DNA of 60,839 nt, taken from contig JALNWG010000020.1 of the NCBI GenBank assembly GCA_023231005.1, forward strand, positions 1-60,839, read 5' to 3'. Position numbers and translations under genes: made by a program. The stretch comes from Bacteroidales bacterium. Its GTDB lineage: Bacteria; Bacteroidota; Bacteroidia; Bacteroidales; FEN-979. The number at the start of each line of letters is the position of its first letter. Position 1 is the stretch's first letter. Positions 31,207 through 39,796 of the stretch are shown one piece after another. Under the pieces are notes generated by a model. That model saw only the letters and a program-made list of their open reading frames with translations. It made no database searches and had not been told where the DNA came from.

Positions 31207-32718
31207 TTAATTCAATATTGGTGCAGCTGCCAGCAATTTTTGCATGATGGGCCCAAGCCCCTGGGAAATCATATCAGAAAGCCACAACGGGGCCAATCCA
31301 ATAAGTGTTATCCCGAAAATAAGGGCAACTACACTAATTTTATCATGCCATTTGGCATCGGTGATGAGTTCATAGGCCGGATTCCGGATTTTTCCCAACA
31401 ACAAAATGCCGATTACCCTAAGTATATATACAGCCGTCACCACAATAGATGAAGCGGCGATGATGGTACATACGCGATGAAATACATCGGCATTCTGGAA
31501 AGCACCGACAAAAATGGTCATTTCAGCAACAAATCCGCTGAAGCCCGGCAATCCTAAGGAAGCAAGGCCAGCAATAACATACGCTACGGCCAGAAAAGGC
31601 ATCACTTTCATGAGCCCACCCATTTCATTAATATATCGTGTATGGGTCCGTCCATAAATCATTCCGATCAGAGCAAAAAAGAGGGCCGTCATAATACCAT
31701 GTGAAATCATCTGGATAATGGCTCCGGTAAGAGCAGTTTGATTAAACATCAGAATGGCAAAGAGTACTAAGGAACAATGGCTTACAGAAGAATATGCATT
31801 GATGTATTTAAGATCTTTCTGCCAGAGTGCCCCAAACGCCCCGTAAATAACACCGATAGTAGCCAAAATCAGGAATATCCATCCCATTTGATGGGCTGCT
31901 TCCGGGAGAAGAAACACGGCAACACGATAACAACCGTATCCGCCTAATTTCATCAATACGCCAGCATGAAGCATTGAGACGGCGGTAGGTGCCGAAGCAT
32001 GACCATCGGGAGACCAGGTATGGAATGGAAAAAGCGCACCTAAAACCCCAAATCCAACAAAGAGAAATGGGAAAAGAAACCGCTGTGACTCGATGGAAAT
32101 ATGAATTTTTGAGATCTGAATTAAGTTAAAAGTGAGGGGGCCGCCACCGGGAGCAGAATTTACATACAACCCAACCATCCCTAAGAGAATTAAAGCAGAA
32201 CCACCCATGAGCATCAAGGTCAACTTCATTGCCGAGTAATGGCGCGGGCCGCTTCCCCAAATACCAATCAGCAAATACATCGGGATCACCGCCAGCTCAT
32301 AAAATAAAAACATTGTGAAGAGGTCGAGTGAGATAAAGAACCCGAACACTCCGGAAGCCAATAAAATTAAGGAGGTGAAAAATTCACGCGGCAAATCCAC
32401 AATGTCCCAACTGGCGAAAATCCCTGCAAAAACTACCAGGGCAGTCAATCCGATCATGGCAACTGAAACACCATCTACTCCTATGTAAAAATGAATATTC
32501 AGGGTTTCGTACCATATATTATCCTGAACGAAGAGCACTTCGGCCATGTTGCCGGCACGACGTTCGGCTAAAAAAACCAGAATCAACACAATGGCAGTAA
32601 TCAGCTGAAGACTCATCCCCACCACAGCTACCCATTTTACCTGAAGGTGATTTTTGCAAAGCAAAATACCAACTATCGTAAGTAATGGTATAATTATAAA
32701 GAGCGTAAGAAAACTCAT
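31207..32718 (-). CDS. nuoM: NADH-quinone oxidoreductase subunit M
   Basis: A 503-residue antiporter-like membrane subunit of complex I. Diagnostic segments are FYIGVDGVSVAMIGLTAL, LFYELAVIPMYLLIGIWG with the conserved Glu, FPFHTWSPDGHASAPTAVSMLHAGVLMKLGGYG with Lys, and LKYINAYSSVSHCSLVLFAI. The length and helix count are normal. It lies 11 bases after nuoL. Confidence 0.95.
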   Translation of the reverse strand: MSFLTLFIIIPLLTIVGILLCKNHLQVKWVAVVGMSLQLITAIVLILVFLAERRAGNMAEVLFVQDNIWYETLNIHFYIGVDGVSVAMIGLTALVVFAGIFASWDIVDLPREFFTSLILLASGVFGFFISLDLFTMFLFYELAVIPMYLLIGIWGSGPRHYSAMKLTLMLMGGSALILLGMVGLYVNSAPGGGPLTFNLIQISKIHISIESQRFLFPFLFVGFGVLGALFPFHTWSPDGHASAPTAVSMLHAGVLMKLGGYGCYRVAVFLLPEAAHQMGWIFLILATIGVIYGAFGALWQKDLKYINAYSSVSHCSLVLFAILMFNQTALTGAIIQMISHGIMTALFFALIGMIYGRTHTRYINEMGGLMKVMPFLAVAYVIAGLASLGLPGFSGFVAEMTIFVGAFQNADVFHRVCTIIAASSIVVTAVYILRVIGILLLGKIRNPAYELITDAKWHDKISVVALIFGITLIGLAPLWLSDMISQGLGPIMQKLLAAAPILN

Positions 32719-32729
32719 CTTCTACAGTT

Positions 32730-34652
32730 TTAATTGGTCCATAAATAGATAAATATCAAAGCCAGGAAAAGGGCACCGGAAACAAACACCAGTGCATATT
32801 GCTGGAGTTGACCAGATTGAAACTTCCGGATACGGAAGGATATTTCATTGGTCACAAAAGAGATCCCATTCATAGTGCCATCTACAATGTGGCGATCAAA
32901 CCAGGCAATGGGACGGGAGATATAGTTAAAGATGATCTTTTTCGTAATAAAGAGATACAGCTCATCAATATAAAATTTATGGTAAGCCGCTTTGGAAAAG
33001 CCGCCCAAAGCAAGGAAGACCTTTTCGGGAAGATTGTTTTCTTTACGATAGAACAAGGTAGCAATGACCATTCCCACGAGGGCGATCAGAACAGCAGGAA
33101 TAGCCACCCATATTTCGAGATGCGCCACAAAGGGAAGCCGGTCGGAAGTAACAAAGTTTGAAAAGGGAATCAACCCGGTTAAAAGCGCACCAACTGCCAG
33201 AAACAGCAAAGGAATGGTCATGGTTTTCGGGGCTTCATGCGGGGTATGTTCATACTGGGTTTGCTTGCCCCAGAAAATGGAGAAATAGAGCCGGAACATA
33301 TAAAAAGCAGTCAATCCAGATACGATCATCATAACCAGATACAGGAAGGTGCTTTTTTCCAGTCCTGCTGCAAGAATTTCATCTTTGCTAAAGAATCCCG
33401 AAAGAGGTGGAATCCCGGCAATGGCCAAACAAGCAATCAGAAAGGTAATATGGGTAATGGGCAAATGCTTCCACAATCCTCCCATTTCATTCATATAATT
33501 GGTATGAACAGAATGGATGATAGCTCCGGCACCAAGGAAGAGCAAGGCTTTGAAAAACGCATGGTTGAAAAGATGAAACATGGAGGCCATGTATCCCAAT
33601 CCTTCGTGCCCGCCATATCCCGAGATCCCAAGAGCAAACATCATCATCCCGATTTGCGACATGGTGGAATAAGCCAATACCCGTTTTATATCATATTGTG
33701 TACAGGCGATGATTGCCGCAAAGATGGAACTGAAAGCTCCCACATACATAACAACATCAAGCGCTACCGGAGTTGAAACATAAATGGGAAATAACCGGGC
33801 AACCAAATAAACTCCGGCTACAACCATGGTAGCTGCATGAATCAGCGCCGAAACGGGCGTAGGCCCCTCCATGGCATCGGGTAACCAGATATGAAGTGGA
33901 AACATGGCTGATTTTCCGGCCCCACCCATGAAAATAAAGATCATCGACCAGGTCATCGTAGAAAGCCCAAGAAACCAGACACCTTGTCCGGAGGTAAAAG
34001 CAGGACTATCAGGACCTGTAAGGGTGATAAAATCAAAGGTTCCCGTAAGATAAGACAGCATCAAAATTCCTATCAGAAAACCGAGATCGGCAAACCGCGT
34101 CACAATGAAGGCCTTTTTGGAAGCGGCAACTGCTGCATCTTTCGTGTAATAAAATCCGATTAGTAAATAAGATGAAACTCCAACCAGTTCCCAAAAAATG
34201 TACATCTGGAAAATGTTGGTGGCAACAACTAATCCCAACATAGAGAAACTGAAAAGCGATAAAAAGGAAAAGAAACGCATATATCCCTTCTCCCCTTTCA
34301 TATATCCGATCGAATAAAGATTGGCCATGAATGATACTGTGGTAATGACGATGAGCATCATCACTGAAATGGGATCAAGCAATACTCCCATATCAATATG
34401 AAGTTTATCGGTAAGGGTTAGCCAACGCATGTTCACTGCCAGAAATTTCTGGAAAGTGCCATCAACAGCCTTTTCCAGGACAAAGAAATACATATAGGCG
34501 GTGATCAGTGAAAGGACCCACATCACAAAGAGGCCGGTCGTACCGGCAATTCCCGAGACCAGGGGCTTGAACCGGTTACCAAACAGACCCAGCACCACAA
34601 ACATAAACAGCGGGATCAGTAAGATTAAAGCGGTGAAACTGAAATCGATCAT
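32730..34652 (-). CDS. nuoL: NADH-quinone oxidoreductase subunit L
   Basis: A 640-residue subunit of complex I, the distal antiporter-like protein with the long lateral helix at its C-terminus. Diagnostic segments are MRFFSFLSLFSFSMLGLVVATNIFQMYIFWELVGVSSYLLIGFY, SAMFPLHIWLPDAMEGPTPVSALIHAATMVVAGVYLVARL and IKRVLAYSTMSQIGMMMFALG. The C-terminal region around 530-610 is the amphipathic piston helix region. Length is normal. It is separated from nuoK by a short spacer carrying a heptamer array. Confidence 0.95.
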   Translation of the reverse strand: MIDFSFTALILLIPLFMFVVLGLFGNRFKPLVSGIAGTTGLFVMWVLSLITAYMYFFVLEKAVDGTFQKFLAVNMRWLTLTDKLHIDMGVLLDPISVMMLIVITTVSFMANLYSIGYMKGEKGYMRFFSFLSLFSFSMLGLVVATNIFQMYIFWELVGVSSYLLIGFYYTKDAAVAASKKAFIVTRFADLGFLIGILMLSYLTGTFDFITLTGPDSPAFTSGQGVWFLGLSTMTWSMIFIFMGGAGKSAMFPLHIWLPDAMEGPTPVSALIHAATMVVAGVYLVARLFPIYVSTPVALDVVMYVGAFSSIFAAIIACTQYDIKRVLAYSTMSQIGMMMFALGISGYGGHEGLGYMASMFHLFNHAFFKALLFLGAGAIIHSVHTNYMNEMGGLWKHLPITHITFLIACLAIAGIPPLSGFFSKDEILAAGLEKSTFLYLVMMIVSGLTAFYMFRLYFSIFWGKQTQYEHTPHEAPKTMTIPLLFLAVGALLTGLIPFSNFVTSDRLPFVAHLEIWVAIPAVLIALVGMVIATLFYRKENNLPEKVFLALGGFSKAAYHKFYIDELYLFITKKIIFNYISRPIAWFDRHIVDGTMNGISFVTNEISFRIRKFQSGQLQQYALVFVSGALFLALIFIYLWTN

Positions 34653-34658
34653 AAGTTA

Positions 34659-34700
34659 ACGATTTACGATTGTAGATTTTAAATTTACAATTTAATATTT
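34659..34700. repeat. Degenerate heptanucleotide array (6 units) between nuoL and nuoK
   Basis: Six consecutive 7-base units, ACGATTT, ACGATTG, TAGATTT, TAAATTT, ACAATTT and AATATTT, share an NNNATTN core. The array fills the spacer and its last units overlap the nuoK stop codon (34692-34694). AT content is high, so the period might be partly chance, but units align at exact 7-base steps. Confidence 0.6.
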
Positions 34701-35009
34701 CATTTCATTCATCTTCTCAACATCAATGTTAACTATGCGGCGGTATATGTTGATAATGATGGCAATGGCCACCGAGGTTTCTGCCGCTGCAACAGCAATA
34801 ACAAAAATGGTGAAAAACATCCCCTCCAAATGCCCGGGATAGAGGATCTTGTTAAATGCTACAAAATTGATATTGACTGAGTTTAAAATCAGTTCGATAG
34901 ACATCAATATGGTAATCAGGTTTTTCCTGACCAGAAATCCATAAATACCGACAAAGAACATGATGGTGCCGGTAACAAGAAACCATTGTAATGGAACGCC
35001 TTCAAACAT
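34692..35009 (-). CDS. nuoK: NADH-quinone oxidoreductase subunit K
   Basis: A 105-residue three-helix subunit homologous to MrpC. It has the conserved LIRKNLITILMSIELILNSVNINFVAF helix with the proton-path Glu, and VIAVAAAETSVAIAIIINIYR with the second Glu. Normal length. It lies 21 bases after nuoJ. Confidence 0.95.
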   Translation of the reverse strand: MFEGVPLQWFLVTGTIMFFVGIYGFLVRKNLITILMSIELILNSVNINFVAFNKILYPGHLEGMFFTIFVIAVAAAETSVAIAIIINIYRRIVNIDVEKMNEMKY

Positions 35010-35030
35010 ATTTTTTGGAGTTTAAATGCA

Positions 35031-35543
35031 TTAATCTTTTCGTTTTTTTGCCAGGATAATAGCGCCGATCATGGAGGCAAGCAGCAAAATACTGATCACT
35101 TCAAAGGGAAGGGCATATCCAAATTTTTCCGTACTGACCAGGCTGTACGATATTTCCCTGATCTTGGTCCGGTCACTGCCTGTTATGACTTCCATTGGGA
35201 AATTGTATTGAAGAATGGTAATGGTACACATCACGGCACCGAATACTGCAACAAATAAAGCAGGAACGGTTTTTTTCCAGCCAGGTGCTTCAAGTTTATC
35301 GCCAAGATGGCTGGTAAGCAATATAGAGAAAATGATCAGCACCACGATACCGCCTACATACAGCGTAAGCTGGATGGCAGCCAGGAAGTTGAATTGCAGG
35401 AGAAAATACAAACCCGCAGTAGCCACCAGTACAAAAAGCAGATAGGTGGCTGCTCGAAGGATTCGACGGCTGGTCACAGTCAGGATGGAAAAAATGATAA
35501 TGACTGCCGAAAAGATCACAAACATCAATTGATTGGTCGTCAT
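35031..35543 (-). CDS. nuoJ: NADH-quinone oxidoreductase subunit J
   Basis: A 170-residue five-helix membrane subunit. It has the typical FSILTVTSRRILRAATYLLFVLVATAGLYFLL and AIQLTLYVGGIVVLIIFSILLT helices, with the conserved Tyr-Val-Gly-Gly bulge that takes part in coupling. Its ATG overlaps the nuoI stop by four bases, indicating coupled translation. Confidence 0.95.
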   Translation of the reverse strand: MTTNQLMFVIFSAVIIIFSILTVTSRRILRAATYLLFVLVATAGLYFLLQFNFLAAIQLTLYVGGIVVLIIFSILLTSHLGDKLEAPGWKKTVPALFVAVFGAVMCTITILQYNFPMEVITGSDRTKIREISYSLVSTEKFGYALPFEVISILLLASMIGAIILAKKRKD

Positions 35544-36022
35544 TCTGTAATATCTTTAATAATGGATGATCCGGGTTTATTTAAAATTTTCGTCAGCTTG
35601 GAACGATCAAATACCGCGTGTTCAAACTCTTGTCCCCAGGATAAGGCATTTGAAGGGCATGATTTGATGCACAAACCACAAAAGGTGCACATCGATAAAT
35701 GATAAATGTGTTTATCGATAATCCGTTCCTTTTTCCCATCGGGGGTCTCGATTTTATCCTGAACGATCTCGATAGATCCGTTCGGACAATTGTTTGCACA
35801 AATTCCGCAGCCGGTACAATGATGCTGGTTTTTCTCGTTGTGCGGCATGATCACTTCACCTTTGAAACGGTCGAACATTTTCAGTGTCTTCCGGTTCTCA
35901 GGATATTGCTGGGTTACGATCGACCCGGGACTGAAGAAGTATCTTCCGGTGACACTCATCCCCTTAAGGAGCGATTTTACACCGTTGAAGATATCAGTAA
36001 AATATTTGAAAAAGCTGTTCAT
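35540..36022 (-). CDS. nuoI: NADH-quinone oxidoreductase subunit I
   Basis: A 160-residue peripheral subunit with two [4Fe-4S] clusters (N6a, N6b): CTGCGICANNCPNGSIEI and CTFCGLCIKSCPSNALSWG. The N-terminal FSPGSIVTQQYPENRK block is typical. It passes electrons to NuoB. In an 11-subunit complex without NuoEFG it may receive electrons directly from ferredoxin or from an alternative donor; this is inferred. Confidence 0.95.
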   Translation of the reverse strand: MNSFFKYFTDIFNGVKSLLKGMSVTGRYFFSPGSIVTQQYPENRKTLKMFDRFKGEVIMPHNEKNQHHCTGCGICANNCPNGSIEIVQDKIETPDGKKERIIDKHIYHLSMCTFCGLCIKSCPSNALSWGQEFEHAVFDRSKLTKILNKPGSSIIKDITE

Positions 36023-36028
36023 AGTTTT

Positions 36029-37117
36029 CTAAAAATGCCAACCCATTAATACAATAAATGCCATAAAAAGGATATTGACCAGGTTGATGGGTAATAAATA
36101 TTTCCATTCAAGTGTCAATACCTGGTCAATTCGCAACCTTGGAAAGGTCCATTTGAACCACATCATCACCCAGACGAGGAAGAAAGTCTTTCCAAGATAC
36201 CAGATAAAGGGCGGAATAAAATCCATGATGTGATTAAAACCATCACACCCGCCGATATGGAAGGGCATCCAACCGCCTAAAAATACTGTAGCAGCGATAG
36301 AAGACACAATAAACATGTTCATATATTCACACATGTAAAAAAGGGCGAATTTAATCCCTGAATATTCCGTGTGAAATCCGGCTGTTAATTCCGATTCAGC
36401 CTCTGCCAGATCAAACGGCCCGCGATTTGCTTCAGCCGTACTGGAAATCAAAAAGATCACAAAAGCGATTAAAGCCGGAATATGTCCTTTGAAAATGAAC
36501 CATCCATTGGCTTGCCCTTCAACAATAGCGGAGAATTGCATCGTTCCGGATAAAATGATAATGGTAATCAGCGAAAGACCAACTGAAAGTTCATAACTTA
36601 CGATCATTGCTCCTGACCGCATGGCACCGATCAGTGAATATTTGTTGTTGCTCGACCAGCCAGCCAATAAAATTCCAATCACACCCATCGACGATACCGC
36701 AATTACATACAAAATACCGATATCGAGATCGACGGCATGAAGTCCTTTAGCAAAAGGAATGGCGGCCATCGCCATAAAAGAGGCAATAACCACAATGAAA
36801 GGAGCCAGGTTGAATAAAAATTTATCGGCATTTTTAATGGGAATTACCTCTTTCAACATCAGCTTGATAAAGTCGGCTATGAGTTGAAAGAAGCCGTAAG
36901 GACCAACCCGGTTGGGACCGACCCGGTTCTGCATGAAAGCACAAACTTTACGTTCGGCATATATCAGGAACAAAGCGACCAGTGCATAAAAGATCAGGAA
37001 GACCAACCCAATGATCGTCATTTCCACGACAGTTGCCCAGAAAGGAGTCAGGTTTTCGAAAAAGAATTTATCGATCCCCTGGTTGAATGACGTGAAGTCG
37101 TAAATACTAAAGTCCAT
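36029..37117 (-). CDS. nuoH: NADH-quinone oxidoreductase subunit H
   Basis: A membrane subunit of about 362 residues with eight helices that helps form the quinone chamber. Family signatures are clear: YAERKVCAFMQNRVGPNRVGPYGFFQLIADFIKLMLKE near the N-terminus and RGPFDLAEAESELTAGFHTEYSGIKFALFYMCEY in the middle. I chose the ATG at 37117 (MDFSIYDF). An upstream ATG at 37174 would overlap nuoD by 44 bases and add 19 residues not expected in the family. The gene follows nuoD directly, in the position where nuoEFG would sit in a 14-gene operon. Confidence 0.95.
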   Translation of the reverse strand: MDFSIYDFTSFNQGIDKFFFENLTPFWATVVEMTIIGLVFLIFYALVALFLIYAERKVCAFMQNRVGPNRVGPYGFFQLIADFIKLMLKEVIPIKNADKFLFNLAPFIVVIASFMAMAAIPFAKGLHAVDLDIGILYVIAVSSMGVIGILLAGWSSNNKYSLIGAMRSGAMIVSYELSVGLSLITIIILSGTMQFSAIVEGQANGWFIFKGHIPALIAFVIFLISSTAEANRGPFDLAEAESELTAGFHTEYSGIKFALFYMCEYMNMFIVSSIAATVFLGGWMPFHIGGCDGFNHIMDFIPPFIWYLGKTFFLVWVMMWFKWTFPRLRIDQVLTLEWKYLLPINLVNILFMAFIVLMGWHF

Positions 37118-37130
37118 AGATAAGTTTTTA

Positions 37131-38258
37131 TTATCTGTCAATATCGGGAATAACATAATCGAGAGATCCGCCAATGGCGATCAGGTCGGCGATCTTGAAT
37201 CCACGGCTCATGTGGTCAAGCGCACTGAGGTTTGAGAAACTCGAAGAACGGAATTTCATTCGATACGGAGTTTTATTGCCATCGCTCACAACATAAACTC
37301 CCAGTTCTCCACGGGCAGCCTCCACCCGTTGATAATATTCACCGGCAGGAAGTTTGATAACCGCTTTCATTTTGGCGCTATAATCGCCGGCAGGAATGTT
37401 ATCAATAAGTTGCTCAAGGATCTTCATCGATTCGCGCATTTCATGCATCCTCATCATATATCGCGAAAAGGTATCGCCTTGGGTACCCAGAATCTCTTTG
37501 AAATCAACTTTATCATAAACACCATAGGGATGATATTTGCGAACATCGCAGGAAAAACCGGATGCACGCCCGATAGGACCGGTAACACCATAATCGATCG
37601 CCTCTTCTTTGGTAAGAATACCAACTCCTTTGGTCCTTTCCTGCATGATGACATTCCCGGTGAGAATGTTATCATAATCATGAATCTTTTTTCTGAAATA
37701 GGTAATAAATTCTTTAACCCTTTTCTGAAAATTGGGATGAATATCCCCCATCAATCCACCCGGAGTATAATAACTATGAAGCAAACGGGAACCAAATGAT
37801 TCCTCAAAAATATCCATGATTTTTTCACGGTCCCGCATTCCGTATAGTAAACAGGTTTGCCCGCCCATGTCCATCCCGAAACAGCCCCACCAGAGTTGGT
37901 GAGAAGCAATACGGGTCAATTCATCGACAATGGTACGGATGTATTGCACCCGTTCCGGAACAGCCACTTCAAGCGCTCTTTCAACAAGTAAACATACTAC
38001 ATGGTTGTTAATGTGTGCCGAAAGGTAGTCCATCCGGTCGGTAAGATGAATGATCTGTTGATAGGTGTCTTTTTCACACATCTTTTCAATACCACGATGG
38101 ATGTATCCGCAATGAGGTTTCAGACTTTTAACCGTCTCTCCCTGAATCGAAACAACCATTCGGAGTACCCCATGGGTGGAAGGGTGCTGAGGCCCTATAT
38201 TAATGTGATATTCCTCGTCCTCAATGTTTCTGACAGGTGGGTTGATGACTTCTTTCAT
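37131..38258 (-). CDS. nuoD: NADH-quinone oxidoreductase subunit D
   Basis: The 49-kDa-type subunit, 375 residues, homologous to [NiFe] hydrogenase large subunits without the metal site. Signatures: NIGPQHPSTHGVLRMV, CGYIHRGIEKMCE, DRMDYLSAHINNHVVCL, LLYGMRDREKIMDIFE, and the C-terminal GSLDYVIPDIDR. With NuoB it forms the quinone-reduction site (the His/Tyr pair is in the normal places). It is separate from nuoC here, unlike the fused nuoCD of some Bacteroidota. Confidence 0.95.
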   Translation of the reverse strand: MKEVINPPVRNIEDEEYHINIGPQHPSTHGVLRMVVSIQGETVKSLKPHCGYIHRGIEKMCEKDTYQQIIHLTDRMDYLSAHINNHVVCLLVERALEVAVPERVQYIRTIVDELTRIASHQLWWGCFGMDMGGQTCLLYGMRDREKIMDIFEESFGSRLLHSYYTPGGLMGDIHPNFQKRVKEFITYFRKKIHDYDNILTGNVIMQERTKGVGILTKEEAIDYGVTGPIGRASGFSCDVRKYHPYGVYDKVDFKEILGTQGDTFSRYMMRMHEMRESMKILEQLIDNIPAGDYSAKMKAVIKLPAGEYYQRVEAARGELGVYVVSDGNKTPYRMKFRSSSFSNLSALDHMSRGFKIADLIAIGGSLDYVIPDIDR

Positions 38259-38261
38259 ACC

Positions 38262-38720
38262 TTAACGTTCTATGATATTAACTTCATCCACATAATCTTT
38301 ACGCAGGGGATGACCTTTCCAGTTCTCATCAAGGAAAATCCGGCGGAGGTCAGGATGGTTATTGAAGGTTATTCCCATAAGATCGTAGGCTTCCCTTTCA
38401 TGGAATTCAGCCGTTCTCCAAACATCGCATACGGTATCCACCGCTACGTTTTCACGGTTTGCAGTTCGTACTTTAAGCTCCAATTGATGTTTCAATTGGG
38501 TTGATTCGAGGTGATAGACTACTTCGAAAAATTCGATCCGGTCGACCGCTGTGAGACAGAAAAGAAAATCGAAAGCCAGATCCGCTTCCTGCTTCAGTTT
38601 CAAGGCAAGATCGTGCATTTTATCTGGGGGGATGATGAAGGTCGGAAATTGTTTGTTTTCCTGATATTCAGCGTTAGGTACAAGCTCTAATATACGCTCC
38701 TTCAATGTTGCATTATCCAT
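38262..38720 (-). CDS. nuoC: NADH-quinone oxidoreductase subunit C
   Basis: The 30-kDa-type subunit, 152 residues, near the short end for the family. It has LAFDFLFCLTAVDRIEFFEVVYHLES and the diagnostic EREAYDLMGITFNNHPDLRRIFLDENWKGHPLRKDY. It is a structural peripheral-arm subunit with no cofactor. It lies three bases upstream of the nuoD ATG. Confidence 0.93.
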   Translation of the reverse strand: MDNATLKERILELVPNAEYQENKQFPTFIIPPDKMHDLALKLKQEADLAFDFLFCLTAVDRIEFFEVVYHLESTQLKHQLELKVRTANRENVAVDTVCDVWRTAEFHEREAYDLMGITFNNHPDLRRIFLDENWKGHPLRKDYVDEVNIIER

Positions 38721-38732
38721 GAGGGGTAAATT

Positions 38733-39284
38733 CTATTGTAAATTTTCTGTTTTTCTCGGGTTTGTTAAGGTCTCCAGTTTTATCTTGCGTTGAAGTTGCA
38801 TGACACCATACAATAATGCTTCGGGACGCACTGGACAGCCGGGGACATAAACATCCACCGGAATGATGTGGTCAACGCCGCGAACAACATGGTAGGAATT
38901 ATAAAAGAACGGGCCACCGGAAACTGCACATGCGCCCATTGCAATAACATATTTCGGATCCGGCATCTGATCATATAACCGCTTGAGCACAGGTGCCATT
39001 TTGTTAACAATAGTACCGGCAACTACGATCATATCTGCTTGCCGGGGGCTGGCACGATAAACTTCCATACCAAACCGGGAAAAGTCATGACGGGGAGCTG
39101 CTGCTGCCATCATCTCAATGGCACAGCAACTGGTGGCAAAAGTCAATGGCCAGAGTGAGTTCGCCCGCCCCCAGTCCATAATGGCATCTATTGTGGTGAA
39201 TAAAATATTCCCCCCCGAATGTTTAAAAAGTTCCAGGGTGTCATTATCGCGGAAGTCAGCTTCCTTCATGCTTTTTATTCCCAT
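38733..39284 (-). CDS. nuoB: NADH-quinone oxidoreductase subunit B
   Basis: A 183-residue subunit that carries the terminal [4Fe-4S] cluster N2. The cluster cysteines are visible in ATSCCAIEMMAA, the MGACAVSGGPF segment and YVPGCPVRPEALLYG. The start of the peripheral fold (ANSLWPLTFATSCC) is typical. It overlaps the end of nuoA by 10 bases, as is common. Confidence 0.95.
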   Translation of the reverse strand: MGIKSMKEADFRDNDTLELFKHSGGNILFTTIDAIMDWGRANSLWPLTFATSCCAIEMMAAAAPRHDFSRFGMEVYRASPRQADMIVVAGTIVNKMAPVLKRLYDQMPDPKYVIAMGACAVSGGPFFYNSYHVVRGVDHIIPVDVYVPGCPVRPEALLYGVMQLQRKIKLETLTNPRKTENLQ

Positions 39285-39625
39285 TTCAAAGCTCCTTTCT
39301 TCCAGGCATATAAAAGCCCCAATCCGAGTACGAAAAAAAAGATGAGAATCTCAACAAAAGCAACCATACCAAGTTCTTTCATTACAACAGCCCATGGAAA
39401 AATGAAAACACTTTCAACATCAAATACCAAAAAGATGATGGCAAAAAGGTAATATCCCACGTTAAACTGCAACCAAGTAACACCCTCCGTGGGGATACCA
39501 CATTCGTAAGGCTCGGATTTTTGCGGGTTGGTGGAGTGTGGAGCAACAAAATGGGCGAAAACGACAGCAAACCCCACCAGAAATGCTCCTACGATGAAAA
39601 AGAGAATCAAACTTTCAGCACTCAT
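39275..39625 (-). CDS. nuoA: NADH-quinone oxidoreductase subunit A
   Basis: A 116-residue three-helix membrane subunit. The conserved loop SEPYECGIPTEG with its redox-sensitive Cys, then VGYYLFAIIFLVFDVESVFIFPWAV with the Glu/Asp pair, are both intact. It is the first gene of the nuo operon. A predicted promoter lies about 30 bases upstream. Confidence 0.95.
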   Translation of the reverse strand: MSAESLILFFIVGAFLVGFAVVFAHFVAPHSTNPQKSEPYECGIPTEGVTWLQFNVGYYLFAIIFLVFDVESVFIFPWAVVMKELGMVAFVEILIFFFVLGLGLLYAWKKGALKWE

Positions 39626-39653
39626 AATGTGAAATTATTAACAGATATCGACG

Positions 39654-39679
39654 CAAAGTTAAAAATTAATCTGAAACAA
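39654..39679 (-). promoter_or_regulatory. Predicted Bacteroidota promoter of the nuo operon
   Basis: On the minus strand GTTG (TTG at 39679-39677) is followed after 15 bases by TAACTTTG (39661-39654), a perfect -7 box. It predicts a start near 39647 and a leader of about 22 bases before nuoA, close to that of hdrC. Confidence 0.6.
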
Positions 39680-39796
39680 CCTAACGCATGATGCTCATAA
39701 CCATATAAATATAAAGTATAGTGGTTTGATTTTCTGATTATTATAATTAGCATTTTAGAAAATATTTCGGAATATTTTTTATCTTAGCACCCACTT

